Assembly (NCBI RefSeq): GCF_001625195.1
Contig: NC_054390.1
Coordinates: forward strand, 2,628,027-2,692,026
Direction: 5' to 3'
DNA length: 64,000 nt
From: Drechmeria coniospora
Taxonomy: Eukaryota > Ascomycota > Sordariomycetes > Hypocreales > Ophiocordycipitaceae
This document shows, piece after piece, positions 9,155 through 20,024 of this stretch. Numbering within the stretch: the first letter of the stretch is position 1; the number at the start of each line of letters is the position of its first letter. Both the position numbers and the translations under genes were made by a program. Below the pieces are notes generated by a model. That model made no database searches. It had not been told where the DNA came from and was given only the letters and a program-made list of their open reading frames with translations.

Positions 9155-12103
9155 ATGGTGAAATCGTACCTGTAAGTTTCGCCGTATGATCATATTAGTA
9201 GCCACAGAGAAACTCATGATTTCATCGGCAGCAAGTACGAGCACGCCAAGTCGTTTGGTGTTGTTGCGACAAGCACCTCCAACGTCGTCTGGACCTCCAA
9301 GGACCGAACCGGAACCGGCGCTGGACAGGCCGTGGTAGCCGCGAATGAAGATGTACTGTGCTGGGACATCAAGAAGGGCGAGCTCCTGGGCCGATGGAGA
9401 GACGAGCGCTGCACTGTTTCCGTCACTGCCATCTCGCAAAGCAAGGCCGACAAGGACATTTTCGCCGTCGGCTACGAGGATGGCAGCATCCGGCTCTGGG
9501 ACAGCAAAATATCTACCGTCATAGTCAACTTTAACGGGCATAAATCCGCAATCACAAAACTTGCCTTTGACAACTCCGGGGTCCGGCTAGCGAGTGGCTC
9601 GAAAGACACCGATGTCATTGTGTGGGATCTTGTCGCGGAAGTCGGGCAGTACAAGTTGCGAGGCCACAAGGATCAGGTGACGGGACTCCATTTCATTGAG
9701 CCTCAGTCGCAGATAGAGGACGAGAGTGGTTCAACGGCAATGGTTCTCGATGGACGGGATGCCTCGGATGGCTTTCTTCTCACCACGGGCAAGGATTCCC
9801 TGCTGAAACTTTGGGACCTGTCCTCAAGGCACTGCGTCGAAACACATATTTCCCAAACCAACGGCGAATGCTGGGCCCTTGGAATTTCTCCGGACCTCAG
9901 CGGTTGCGTCACTACTGGCAACGATGGAGAAATGAAGGTATGGTCACTTGATGCAGATCGTCTAGCACGCAGTGCCCGACGAGTGGGAGGAGCTCCCATG
10001 GGGCAGTACTTGTCAGACCGCGGCACTCTTCATCGACAGAGCAAGGATCGAGCCACCGAGATCATTTTTCACCCTCAACGAGACTACTTTGCCGTCCACG
10101 GAGCTGAGAAGGGAGTTGATATTTGGCGCATACGATCAGAAGCAGAAATCAAAAAAAGCATGGCCCGAAAGAGGCGAAGGCGGAGGGAAAAGAACAAGGA
10201 CGGCAAACAGACGGACGAGGTTATGCCAAATGCCGATGAAAATGCGGAGGATGCGTCCAAGGCTGATGTCAGTGACGTTTTTGTTCAGTACCTCATCGTG
10301 AGGACAGGCGGAAAGGTTCGTTCCGTTGATTGGGCCCGAGTTGGAACCCAAAAGGACCTCCAACTATTGGTAGGCACGACCAGCAATCAGCTGGAGTACT
10401 ACACCATCCCGCCGAAAGCAAAGCACGAGCGGAAATCAAAGGATGAGGTTGCCGACTATACACGAACACTAGCAGTGGAGCAGCCGGGTCACCGTGCCGA
10501 TATTCGATCCCTGGCACTCAGCTCCGACGACAAGATGCTGGCATCGGCAGCGAACGGCTCCATGAAGATTTGGAACATCAAAACGCAGACATGCATTCGA
10601 ACATTTGAGTGCGGCTACTCTCTTTGCTGTGCATTCCTGCCAGGTGACAAGGTGGTGGTGGTAGGAACGAAGAGCGGCGAGCTGCAACTCTTCGACGTTG
10701 CATCCGCCTCTCTCCTGGACAGCGTGCAGGCACATGAGGGCGCCATTTGGGCTCTGAACGTTCATCCCGGTGGCCGTTCCGTCGTGTCTGGCAGCGCCGA
10801 CAAGACGGCCAAATTTTGGGATTTTAAGATTGTTCAAGAAGAGGTCCTTGGTACAACACGAACCACGCCAAAGCTAAAACTTGTCCAATCCAGGACTCTC
10901 AAAGTGTCTGATGACGTCCTCAGTCTCAAATTTTCGCCAGACTCGAGACTGCTGGCCGTTTCACTGCTGGACAATACTGTCAAAGTCTTCTTTGTCGACT
11001 CCCTCAAGTTGTATCTGAATCTTTACGGGCACAAACTCCCTGTGCTGAGCATGGACATATCCTGCGACAGCAAGCTGATCGTGACGAGCTCGGCGGACAA
11101 GAACATTAGGGTATGGGGCCTTGATTTCGGAGACTGCCACAAGGCGCTCTTTGGCCATCAGGACAGCATTTTGCAGGTGGTCTTTGTTCCGCACAACTCG
11201 GACGGCAATGGGCATCACTTCTTCAGCAGCAGCAAAGACAAGACGATCCGGTACTGGGATGGAGACAAGTTTGAGCAGATCCAACGACTAGATGGACATC
11301 ATGGAGAGGTGTGGTCGATCGCCATTAGCCGAACTGGAAACTTCTTGGTCAGCGCTGGCCACGACAAAAGTATCCGCATCTGGAACGAAACGGACGAGCA
11401 GATATTCCTCGAGGAGGAGAGGGAGAAGGAAATTGAGGAGTTGTATGAGAGCACCCTGACGACGTCACTTGAGCGCGAGGCGGACGCCGAAGATGAGAAC
11501 GGCGATGTTGCCGCTGCAAGCAAGCAGACAACGGAGACGCTCATGGCCGGAGAAAGGATACAGGAGGCGCTCGAGATGGGAATGGCCGATCTGAATCTGA
11601 TGAAGGAATACGAAGAGGCCAAGCTGACCAATGCCAACGCCCAGCCACCCCAACGGAACCCCGTGTTCCTGGCGCTGGGGAACATTAGCGCCGAGGAGCA
11701 CGTCATGTCGGTGCTGCAGAAGATTAAAGCGTCGGCGCTGCACGATGCGCTGCTGGTGCTTCCCTTCGCCACCGTCCCAGTGCTCTTCACCTTTTTGAAC
11801 ATCTTTGCCATACGGTCGATGAACATGCCTCTAACTTGCCGCATCCTCTTTTTCATGATCAAGACGCACCACAAGCAAATCGTGGCCAGTCGGACGATGA
11901 GAAGCATGATGGACGGCATTAGGGCAAACCTGAGAGCGGCCCTCAAAAGGCAAAAGGATGAAATGGGCGTCAACATTGCGGCGCTCAAGGTGGTGGGCAT
12001 GCAGATTCGAGACAGCAGCGTCAAGGAGTACGTGGATGAGACGTGGGTCGAGGACATGACGGATAGGAGCGTCAAGAAGCGGACATTTGTACACGTAGCA
12101 TGA
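9155..12103 (+). CDS. DIP2: U3 snoRNP component DIP2/UTP12 (WD40 protein, WDR3)
   Basis: Two exons: a 17-base first exon 9155-9171 (MVKSY plus part of Leu) and 9232-12103, giving 962 residues; yeast Dip2 has 943. Two blocks of WD40 repeats fill roughly residues 15-750, with many GH..WD signatures (for example SGSKDTDVIVWDL, SGSADKTAKFWDF, TSSADKNIRVWGL). A basic, acidic low-complexity insert (KKSMARKRRRRREKNKDGK) lies near residue 305. The C-terminal Utp12 domain covers about residues 790-900. DIP2 is part of the UTP-B subcomplex of the small-subunit processome and acts in the nucleolus in 18S rRNA maturation. The first ATG is fixed by the conserved MVKSYL..EH start of the family. Confidence 0.95.
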
Positions 12104-12527
12104 AATATATTTGACCTAGAGGTTTAAGATATATACACCGAGAATTTAGACACAATAGGTGGCCATTTGCTCTCAGTATTGGGAAGGGCGTTGGCGGAAG
12201 TATGAACGTAATTACGCCTCCCTCTTGACCAGAAGTTGGTCACCCTCCCACCAGCACCAGAAGTTGGTCACGTGACGGCGACAACAATCGGTACGTTATC
12301 GACGACTGCTGGATCAGATAGAGCAAGCGCCAGGTTCTGCGGATGGCAACTCTCAAGCTCCGACCACATCTACAGCCTCGCCATCGAGGTTTTCATTATC
12401 CGAACCCAATTTAACACCCTTTGCATCGCCCAGCGCGTCAGCCGTTGCCCCCTTTGCCACCTTTTCGCTGGTCGCAGGCTGGCACCAGCCTACCTCGATC
12501 GCACCAGACCCAACGTCACGGCTCGCC
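12104..12527. promoter_or_regulatory. Spacer and LSM2 promoter with a direct repeat and E-box
   Basis: This stretch holds the DIP2 3' end and the LSM2 promoter. The 16-mer ACCAGAAGTTGGTCAC occurs twice, at 12228-12243 and 12256-12271. The second copy runs into a CACGTG palindrome at 12269-12274. Each copy is also a partial inverted repeat (ACCA..TGGT). A protein-binding role is an inference. Confidence 0.5.
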
Positions 12528-13033
12528 ATGCTCTTCTTCAGGTGAGTCGCTCGCCCACCTGTAGGAGGCGCGCTTTTGGCGGTGGACTTTGGGTGAGGAA
12601 GGTTATTTCTAACGGAACTAGCTTCTTCAAAACCCTCATCGACCATGAGGTCACCGTCGAACTGAAAAACGACATCCAGATTAAGGGAACGCTCAAGAGC
12701 GTAGATCAGTACCTCAACATCAAGCTGGATGACATTTCCGTCGTCGACGAGCTCAAGTATCCCCATCTGGTGCGATTTCTGTTCCCATTATTCCCCCCCT
12801 CATTGTTGGGTGTTGTCTGCTAACGCCAGTCTTCTGAGCAGAGCTCCGTTAAGAACGTCTTCATTCGCGGGTCCGTAGTGCGGTACGTGCACCTGCCGGC
12901 TGCTTCTGTAGATACACAGCTGCTGGAAGATGCGACGCGAAGAGGCAAGTTTCCTGTCCCCCCTATTACGAATGGAATCGAATGCTGACTATTCTTCGCA
13001 GAAGCAACAGCGCAGCAGGCCAAGCCGAGGTAA
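12528..13033 (+). CDS. LSM2: U6 snRNA-associated Sm-like protein LSM2
   Basis: Four exons: 12528-12541, 12622-12769, 12842-12944 and 13002-13033, giving 98 residues. The Sm1 motif (SFFKTLIDHEVTVELKNDI, KGTLKSVDQYLNIKLDDI) and the Sm2 motif (SSVKNVFIRGSVVRYVHLP) are complete. LSM2 is shared by the nuclear LSM2-8 ring on U6 snRNA and the cytoplasmic LSM1-7 ring in mRNA decay. The first exon is only 14 bases. The last intron (12945-13001) begins GCAAGT rather than GT; the family end RREATAQQAKPR supports this GC-AG splice. Read-through would instead give a short alternative tail and a stop at about 12987. Confidence 0.93.
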
Positions 13034-13273
13034 TCCAGCACTTGGCGCAAGGATGTAATTGTTGAAATATTGCGATATGCCTTGTCTGCTCTTGCATGGC
13101 TTCATTACGACAGCATTCATATGTGTGGTAGCAACACCGGCGTCACGTGTTTCAGGGCGCTGACGGCCGTGGAAGGAATAGATACGAGGGTGCAATGTTG
13201 TCGGCGGTCGCAGCATAGTTTGACCATTTATTTGGCTTACAGGAGGGGGTTGAGGATGCTTGGTGACAACTTT

Positions 13274-15775
13274 CTACCACCAAGCACTGCCTCCCTTGCC
13301 CGATTTTCCATCCCATAGATGTACACTGTCATCATCCTTGCCCTCGCCCCCAAGAAGCGGGGTCACAACGCCGCCTCGCCGCCGTTCGGCTAACCATCGG
13401 TCGATCCAACCTCGCATTCTCTTCCGAGACTGTTCAGATCCCACATTAACCGTAGGTATGACCCTCTCGATCCTTAGGCACATAAGGAACATGGCGAGCT
13501 CCCGGAAACTGCTGTGCTCAGAGTACGGAACGCCGAAGCACATGGCCTCCTTGGTACTCCCTCGCTGTGCAACAAAGTCCCTGTATTCAAACCTCGTTCT
13601 CCAACCTTTGTCGTGAAGAATCTGGGTCGTGGGAATGGCACTTGGGGGGACATTTGCCCCTACCGCCCTGCCATTCGTTGGTCGAAAGTTCCAGCCACTG
13701 GGACGGAAACCGATGATGCGACTGAAGTGCGGCTTGTAGCCGGTCAGGTAATCGTGGAGCGTGTCAGCGCGTATCTCCATAAGTGACTGCATGTGCACTT
13801 GAGCTTCAATCGGGTCGGAGGTGAGAAGGGCAGCGAGTTCAGGGTCATCCAGCTGTTTGCATATTTTCATTTTCGCAGGAGTTGCATAGATCTTAGAACG
13901 CAACGCCTTGGCTATTGCAATGCAAATTCGCTCCTTCCCGATGGAATACGTTCCGCAGATGATAAGTAGGCGTTGGCCAGGCTTTTCTCTGCTTGTCTCG
14001 GTTTTGCTGGCTTCGTCTGCTTTACCGCTCAGGAAGTATTCGCTCACGGCCTGCGTGCTGCCATCTCGTTTTATCGCGTCAAGAATGTCGTCCTTGCAAT
14101 TGGGGTCTGGTGATGTCGATGCACACAGATCGGCGCATGCTTTGATGACGTCTTCCTGTGGTGGGAACGAGTACCTAGGATTTAGGTAGGTCGTGTCGAG
14201 GTAGCATGTGTTGATTATCTGCTGCTGTGTCTTTCGCGTAATAGAATCCACAACGTCTGGCTTGAGCAAAGGGTGGTCGACATGTGCAGGACAGGCACGA
14301 AAATCGCCGCAATGGAGCACGCGCTGCAGTCGTGAGGTTGGCGCGTTACTCAGAGGCTTTTCGAAGAGAAACATGGAGCTTCCAGGACAATGGTTTGCCG
14401 GTATCATCGTCACAGTGGCGCCCGTTCCGGGAACGGGGTACGGCTTCTCAAAGTCCAGCTCGACAATCCACTCTGGCTTGGTGCGTAACTGATTCTTGAC
14501 CAAGCTCCCTGTAACCTTGCTGCAGAATATTGGGCCGTGTCTCCAGCTAGCAGTCAGACCGATGTAGTGATCGCTATGGAAATGGCTCAGAAAGTAAGCC
14601 TTGCAACCTTCCACGGCGCCGTAGCGAAAGGCGTCCACACAGATGTTAAAGTTCGGAATGTTCTTGTAAAACGGGCAGGTTCGTTCGTAGGCTGGACGGC
14701 CCCGAGAAGCATGCTCAGCCGCAGCTGCGGTCGCCCAGGCCGAATCCTCGGCATTGCCAGACATGAGCTTTGAGAAAGCGGATTTGACCTCCGTACCACG
14801 CTCAACTTTATCGAACGGACTGAATTGCGCTGGCCTCGGAATCGTTGCTCGAATGAATCTCTTGCTCATTTCGGTGGATTCGACTGGGGGAGCTTGGCTT
14901 GGAGACTTAAGTTCCCGATGAGATAACGGAGTGGGATTGCCGTCAAGACACAAGTTGACATGGCGGGTCGCATCATCCGGAGATATACCTGCTAGGCTGC
15001 CGTCGCAGATTGGACAGCGCAAGTCGGCGGTTGCGTCACCCGGGAGATCGTCACCAAAGTCTTCAAAAAGCAGTGTTCCCCCGTCCTCAGCTTCAATTCG
15101 GGCCTGTTCGCGCATAAATTTCATCTCCCGCAACTCTTCGCCTTCAAAAGCTTCCATGTCGAGATCGTCCATACCTGAGGGATCCTGGATATCGTCGGCT
15201 TGTGTATGCGCAGAGTCTGGAAATTGGAACGGAGGCGATTTGGCTTGTGTCCTTTCCGTCGTCGGTCCGGCAAAGTCGGCTGCGCAAGATGACTGAGTAG
15301 TGGATTGCAGTACGGCCTCGGCTTTGAATCTCACTCGGGGTACATCGGGTATGGTGACAGCTTCGCCGCTGTCCTCGGCTTCGCTATCAGAGTCCACGAC
15401 GAAGGGGGTATTGCCATAGTGTCTTGATTTCTGTCGCTTGGATTGTTCAGCATGCTCTGGGCAAGAAGCCCGTCGTAGCTCTATACTCTGTACCCCAACC
15501 ACGGTTGTGTGCCTGTCTTCGCTAACTCGTCTCCTTTTGGCCGAAGTCTGAGACTCGTTGAGGCGACCAAGATCATCATCGCCAACGGGGATGTCGTCGT
15601 GCGTGGTGGTGGGGTGAACCGGGGCTCCAACAAAGAGAGAATCTTCCGGCTTGTGCGTCTTCTGGAAGAAATTCAAGATGCTAGCATTCGGCTGGCTTGG
15701 CTTCCGGGGGAATGACGCCAAAGTCCCGAGCCTTTTCTGCGCCTTGGGTTGGTTGGTCTTGGTTGTGGTGACCAT
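13274..15775 (-). CDS. PSO2: DNA interstrand cross-link repair nuclease PSO2/SNM1
   Basis: One intronless frame of 833 residues. A UBZ4-type zinc finger (CPIC...H...C, about residues 255-280) is followed by the metallo-beta-lactamase fold with the HxHxDH motif in LSHFHSDHYIGL (about residue 400), the ANHCPGSSMFLFE and HCGDFRAC motifs, and the beta-CASP region (YLDTTYLNPRY, IICGTYSIGKERI, GVPYSEHSSF). PSO2 is a 5' exonuclease that digests past unhooked cross-links in the nucleus. The N-terminal NASILNFF (residues 30-37) resembles a degenerate PCNA-binding box with Asn in place of the first Gln. Convergent with LSM2, 240 bases apart. Confidence 0.95.
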   Translation of the reverse strand: MVTTTKTNQPKAQKRLGTLASFPRKPSQPNASILNFFQKTHKPEDSLFVGAPVHPTTTHDDIPVGDDDLGRLNESQTSAKRRRVSEDRHTTVVGVQSIELRRASCPEHAEQSKRQKSRHYGNTPFVVDSDSEAEDSGEAVTIPDVPRVRFKAEAVLQSTTQSSCAADFAGPTTERTQAKSPPFQFPDSAHTQADDIQDPSGMDDLDMEAFEGEELREMKFMREQARIEAEDGGTLLFEDFGDDLPGDATADLRCPICDGSLAGISPDDATRHVNLCLDGNPTPLSHRELKSPSQAPPVESTEMSKRFIRATIPRPAQFSPFDKVERGTEVKSAFSKLMSGNAEDSAWATAAAAEHASRGRPAYERTCPFYKNIPNFNICVDAFRYGAVEGCKAYFLSHFHSDHYIGLTASWRHGPIFCSKVTGSLVKNQLRTKPEWIVELDFEKPYPVPGTGATVTMIPANHCPGSSMFLFEKPLSNAPTSRLQRVLHCGDFRACPAHVDHPLLKPDVVDSITRKTQQQIINTCYLDTTYLNPRYSFPPQEDVIKACADLCASTSPDPNCKDDILDAIKRDGSTQAVSEYFLSGKADEASKTETSREKPGQRLLIICGTYSIGKERICIAIAKALRSKIYATPAKMKICKQLDDPELAALLTSDPIEAQVHMQSLMEIRADTLHDYLTGYKPHFSRIIGFRPSGWNFRPTNGRAVGANVPPSAIPTTQILHDKGWRTRFEYRDFVAQRGSTKEAMCFGVPYSEHSSFRELAMFLMCLRIERVIPTVNVGSEQSRKRMRGWIDRWLAERRRGGVVTPLLGGEGKDDDSVHLWDGKSGKGGSAWW

Positions 15776-17334
15776 CGGGGCGATGACGTCTGATGTCTAC
15801 CTTTTCAACGCCGTGACTGCAAGGACGGGCATGGGAAAATGCCTGCTACTTAAATTTCCATCCGATAACCAACTATCCAATCGGCAAGTAGCGGTGCAAT
15901 GAGCGGTGCAATGAGCTCTGCGCAAGACAATCAAATTGGTTGAGCAAAGGTAGAAGTGAAAGTGGAGGTAAGCGCAGATGTGGGACACAGTCGCGCTGGG
16001 CAGGCTCCAGGGATCGCGAAGTCACGGGACAATCGCAGCCACTTTACGCCTGGTGTGTCTGGACGGCCGTTGGTACAAATGCATGTACAGTTAGTTAAGT
16101 ATACTGTAAGTAATAGTGCCCCAAAGCTAACAACAGTAAGTACTGTGCAGACCCGAGTACCAATAGGCCATAATCTTGGAAACACCATGTACCTCGATGA
16201 ATAATGAGGATGAATCACACCATGATACAAGAAACCTCTGCCTTTCTCATGTTGGTGAAGAAGGAAAGGGGGCAGGGGCAGGATCTTCTACTTGCGCAGC
16301 AATCCGTTGAGGTGACACAACCTGCGCCAGTGTGGAGGCATCAGTGATGATCAGAAAGCTGGGCTTACCCTACAGTTTATTGGCGGTGAGATTGGTGAGC
16401 GATCCAGCTGTGTGGTCAGGATGTGATTGACTGATAAAACTCCTGTATCATGGTCGAATCTGGCGGATAGAAAGGCACCGGGTTGAGTCGCAGCTTGGCC
16501 TACCAATATTATTGTGAAAATGGCGACATACTCTACCACGATTCTTTGACCTTGTGTTCCGTAAGTACGTGATGACTTTACTCAGCAAAAGTTGATACAA
16601 TGGTTGAGTTCAAGGTACGTACCAAAAATGGTGCTCGTTTGGTAGGTAGGTAGGTAGCCAGGTACCGATGGATACTTATAAATAGTCGCTGCTGCACATG
16701 ACAGAATGGACAATCAAGTATTAATACGGACAACTACCTAGTATATGTACTTACTGTACACCTACAGTACTTGCCTTTGGTAGGCACGATTCTGTGCGTA
16801 CCCAAGCTTGATGGAAGAGGACTTGTGAGGACTCTATGTAGTAGCGTAGTACGGAGTAGGTAGTGGCCATCGATATATAACAATTATATTTGCAGGGGCC
16901 CAAGTACCACAAGCCACTCACAATCTCCGGCAAGTTATTAGTGACGGTGACTCTGCTTCGTCCAGTGCATATGTACTTGCTTGCTGCCAGTTGACGCCCC
17001 GATTCGTGGATACCGAGAAACTGTACATGGACGGCTAAGCTTCGCCTAAATAGTCGCCGCCACTAACGTGGAACAGGCTGATTTCACGCCTGTCCTTGAC
17101 TTGTCCCAGGGCCACTTGGAACGAGGTGCCCCTACTCCGTACAAACCCCGTACCTGCCTCAATGCCAGACTCCTAGCTTGCTTCAACTTCCCCAACCAGG
17201 CTTCCCAGTTTGGCCTCCCCAAAACTCTTGGCCATCATTGTCTCGTCCTGCTCATAATGTGAGGCTGCCGAATCTCAGGCATACCAACCACAAACTGGGT
17301 GCTTCGAGCCAACCGACCCGCTCCTTGTCTCGCC
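15776..17334. other. Divergent spacer between PSO2 and the Ste20-family kinase
   Basis: About 1.6 kb. The 12-mer GCGGTGCAATGA is tandemly duplicated at 15891-15914, 120 bases from the PSO2 start. A GGTA tetranucleotide run sits at about 16640-16657. GTAC-type words appear near 16090, 16560, 16750 and 16850, and TACTCCGTAC occurs at about 17142-17151, inside the kinase leader. No open frame looks real. A long kinase 5' leader is likely, since the start lies directly after a C-rich stretch. Confidence 0.5.
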
Positions 17335-19797
17335 ATGGCCTCGCTGCTCGCGAAATGGCCCGAAGGCTCGGGCATCAAGACGAGGGCGATCGAGGACGCC
17401 AAGTTGATGCAAAAGGCGGTGGTCGAGGAGTGCTCAAGGTCGGGGAAGCAGATCCCCCCCTACCAGCTCTCGGAGCTCATCGGAAAGGGGAGCTTTGGTC
17501 GCGTCTACAAGGCCAAAGCCCAGAAAACGGGTATGCTTGTCGCCATCAAAATCATCGACATCGAGGAGAGTGATACGGTAAACCCGAAGCTCGCCGACAC
17601 ATACAGCGACTTGGTCAAGGAGATCAATGCGCTGAAGCTGTTGAGCGACAGCGGTGCTAGGAACATCAACCATGTCATCGAGGCCATCACCGTCGGCCAG
17701 TCCATGTGGATGATTACCGAGTATTGCGCTGGTGGAAGCGTCGCGACGCTCATGAAGCCGACGGCCCCGGGCGGTCTCCAGGAGAAGTGGATCATACCCA
17801 TCCTGCGCGAGGTTGCCGAGGCAATATACTGGGTTCACGGCCAGGGCATCATCCATCGCGATCTCAAGTGCGCAAATGTCCTCGTCACCGAGGTCGGCGA
17901 CGTCCAGCTCTGTGACTTTGGCGTCGCCGGCGTCATCGAGACCAAGTTTGACAAGCGATCCACCTTCATCGGCACTCCTCACTGGATGGCCCCCGAGCTC
18001 TTCGGCCAGACGGCGTCGTACGGGACGGAAGTAGACATCTGGGCCTTTGGCGCCATGGTGTACGAAATCGCGTCCGGTCTGCCGCCGAACGTCTCCGACG
18101 GCATTGTCGCCGCCCGGCTGGGCACTCACCTGAAGCAGCAGACACCCCGCCTGGAAGGGGACCGGTATTCCCCAGGCCTTCGAGACATTGTCGCCTACTG
18201 CCTGCAGAAGGACCCGACGAAGCGACCAACCATCGAGCAGCTGCAGCTGCACAAGTACATCTCCAATACAGAGGATACTCACCCCACCTCGTCCCTCTAC
18301 CACCTGGTGCGAGGCTTCAGGATGTGGGAGTCCCAGGGAGGGGACCGTAGATCTCTTTTCTCCGCTGGCGGAGCCCAAGGACTTGCCGAGATGGCCTCCA
18401 CGGCACTCTCCAATGACGAGTGGAACTTCAGCACCACCGACACCTTCGACCAACAAGTCCTGGACAATGGCGATGCGCAAGACGTATACGATGTCTACGG
18501 CTCCAACGTAGACTTTAGTCAGCAAGCGTTCGAGGAAACCTGGCGGCCTCCCAAGGGAAAACCCCGCCGTCGTCCACCACCACAACTTCCCTCCGTCAGA
18601 GTACCCCTCGAGAAGGTTTTCGACCCGGATACCATTTCCAACTATGAGGACAATTCCCGGGCTTATTATGGAAAACTGTTTCAACCGCCTGCGTCAGATC
18701 TACCGCTACGAAACGACTCGACCCCCCCTACCGACGTGCGTGAATCCTTGATCGACCTGGATGCTTCCCTGCATGGAAGCGACTTATCGCAGTTTGCCGA
18801 CATGGACACCATCAAAGCTGGAGATCCACGTGCGTCGATTGAATACGACTTTGACGACGGTTCCCACTACCCCAAGTCACCAGTCAGTGATCGAGCCGAA
18901 GGGAAGGGTAATCGCCGCACTCAGGACTGGAAATTTCCTACCATGGGCTCGTCGGCAATGGCGAACCCGGCAACGTTCAAGTTTCCGTTAACAATATCGT
19001 CGCCGATTCCGGAAACGTCGCAACCCCATTTTCCTCACCAGAACCAACAGGCGACCCCGCTCCAGTCGTCGATGATCTTTGTCGATGTCGCTTCGTCCAA
19101 GCCCAGCCCAACGAGCCGTGCCTCGGTTGGGAGCCTCATTGACCTCGACATGAGTTTTGCCGACTCGGCAACGGAGTACACTCGCCCATCAACATCTCAC
19201 TCAGACTTAGGATCCATGAGCGGCTCCGAGATGGGAGGTGCAAACCCGTTTGAGCTCGAGAAACATGCGTCGCTTTACGTCATGTCTACCTCCGTCAGAG
19301 AACCGTCAATGTACGTCTCTGACGATTCCGAATACGCAAATGCACTTGCAAATCTACGTGGAAGTGTGTCTGACAGCGAACAAACACACACGTCGCCAGA
19401 AACTCACAAGAAGGCGGTCAACGGTGGACGTCCCTATTCTCTAAGCGACTTTACCGATATGGACCCCGAATCCTTGTCGCCTCCGCAGACTGTTGCGCCG
19501 AGTATGGCGAGGTTCCCTTTGTCCTACCAGGATCAACAACCTCCCCAACCACAACCCAGTCGTGGCCATCGTGACGAACCCGAACCCCAAAACCACGCTC
19601 TCCTTCCACGACTCCCCGTTGCCCCCTCGTCGAAAGTCATGGAAGGCAAGGCGAATACAGAGGAAGTAAAGGACGAACTCCGGCGCATGGTTATGTGCCT
19701 AGAAGATCATCTTAATCATGCGAACACGTACCTGTTCGATTTGCCAATTCGGAGAGCAAGCGTGATAAAGATGGAACCCGTGGAAGATGAAAACTGA
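17335..19797 (+). CDS. nak1: Ste20-family GC kinase, probably the NAK1/POD-6 type
   Basis: One intronless frame; I take the ATG at 17335 (MASLLAKW, good context GCCATGG) rather than the one 12 codons upstream, giving 820 residues. The kinase domain sits at the N-terminus: P-loop GKGSFGRVYK (residues 50-59), VAIK lysine at residue 72, catalytic loop IIHRDLKCANVL, DFGVAG, activation loop RSTFIGTPHWMAPE. The rest (from about residue 310) is Ser/Pro-rich and of low complexity, with a conserved helical end (EEVKDELRRMVMCLEDHL). GC kinases of this type act in the morphogenesis (RAM/MOR) network upstream of an NDR kinase and control polar growth. Assignment to NAK1/POD-6, rather than another GC kinase, rests on remembered similarity of the N-terminus. 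Confidence 0.8.
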   Translation: MASLLAKWPEGSGIKTRAIEDAKLMQKAVVEECSRSGKQIPPYQLSELIGKGSFGRVYKAKAQKTGMLVAIKIIDIEESDTVNPKLADTYSDLVKEINALKLLSDSGARNINHVIEAITVGQSMWMITEYCAGGSVATLMKPTAPGGLQEKWIIPILREVAEAIYWVHGQGIIHRDLKCANVLVTEVGDVQLCDFGVAGVIETKFDKRSTFIGTPHWMAPELFGQTASYGTEVDIWAFGAMVYEIASGLPPNVSDGIVAARLGTHLKQQTPRLEGDRYSPGLRDIVAYCLQKDPTKRPTIEQLQLHKYISNTEDTHPTSSLYHLVRGFRMWESQGGDRRSLFSAGGAQGLAEMASTALSNDEWNFSTTDTFDQQVLDNGDAQDVYDVYGSNVDFSQQAFEETWRPPKGKPRRRPPPQLPSVRVPLEKVFDPDTISNYEDNSRAYYGKLFQPPASDLPLRNDSTPPTDVRESLIDLDASLHGSDLSQFADMDTIKAGDPRASIEYDFDDGSHYPKSPVSDRAEGKGNRRTQDWKFPTMGSSAMANPATFKFPLTISSPIPETSQPHFPHQNQQATPLQSSMIFVDVASSKPSPTSRASVGSLIDLDMSFADSATEYTRPSTSHSDLGSMSGSEMGGANPFELEKHASLYVMSTSVREPSMYVSDDSEYANALANLRGSVSDSEQTHTSPETHKKAVNGGRPYSLSDFTDMDPESLSPPQTVAPSMARFPLSYQDQQPPQPQPSRGHRDEPEPQNHALLPRLPVAPSSKVMEGKANTEEVKDELRRMVMCLEDHLNHANTYLFDLPIRRASVIKMEPVEDEN

Positions 19798-20024
19798 ACA
19801 GCCATGTACTTCACAGTTTATGTATGATATTTGACTTACTGATGGCACGATTTGATGAAGGCACTTCCGTCGATTAAGGGGGAAATAAGATAGAGGATGT
19901 TGGCAAATGAAGTCATTCCGGGAATCGAAGCGTTCGAATTGCTCAACAATTCATCTTTCTTGTGCTTTCATCTTATCTTTGTGAGAACCGGCCTGCGCCT
20001 GTCGTTGGAACGGTCTGGGATAGA

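Noticed and set aside
17299..17334. An earlier in-frame ATG-type start for the kinase (12 codons upstream)
   Set aside because: The extra residues are not expected in the family, and the ATG at 17335 has a better context and begins the conserved MASLLAKW.
17434..18684. A 416-codon open frame antisense to the kinase gene
   Set aside because: It lies fully inside the kinase coding region; GC-rich third positions suppress stops on the other strand. Its product has no recognisable content, while the plus strand encodes a complete kinase.
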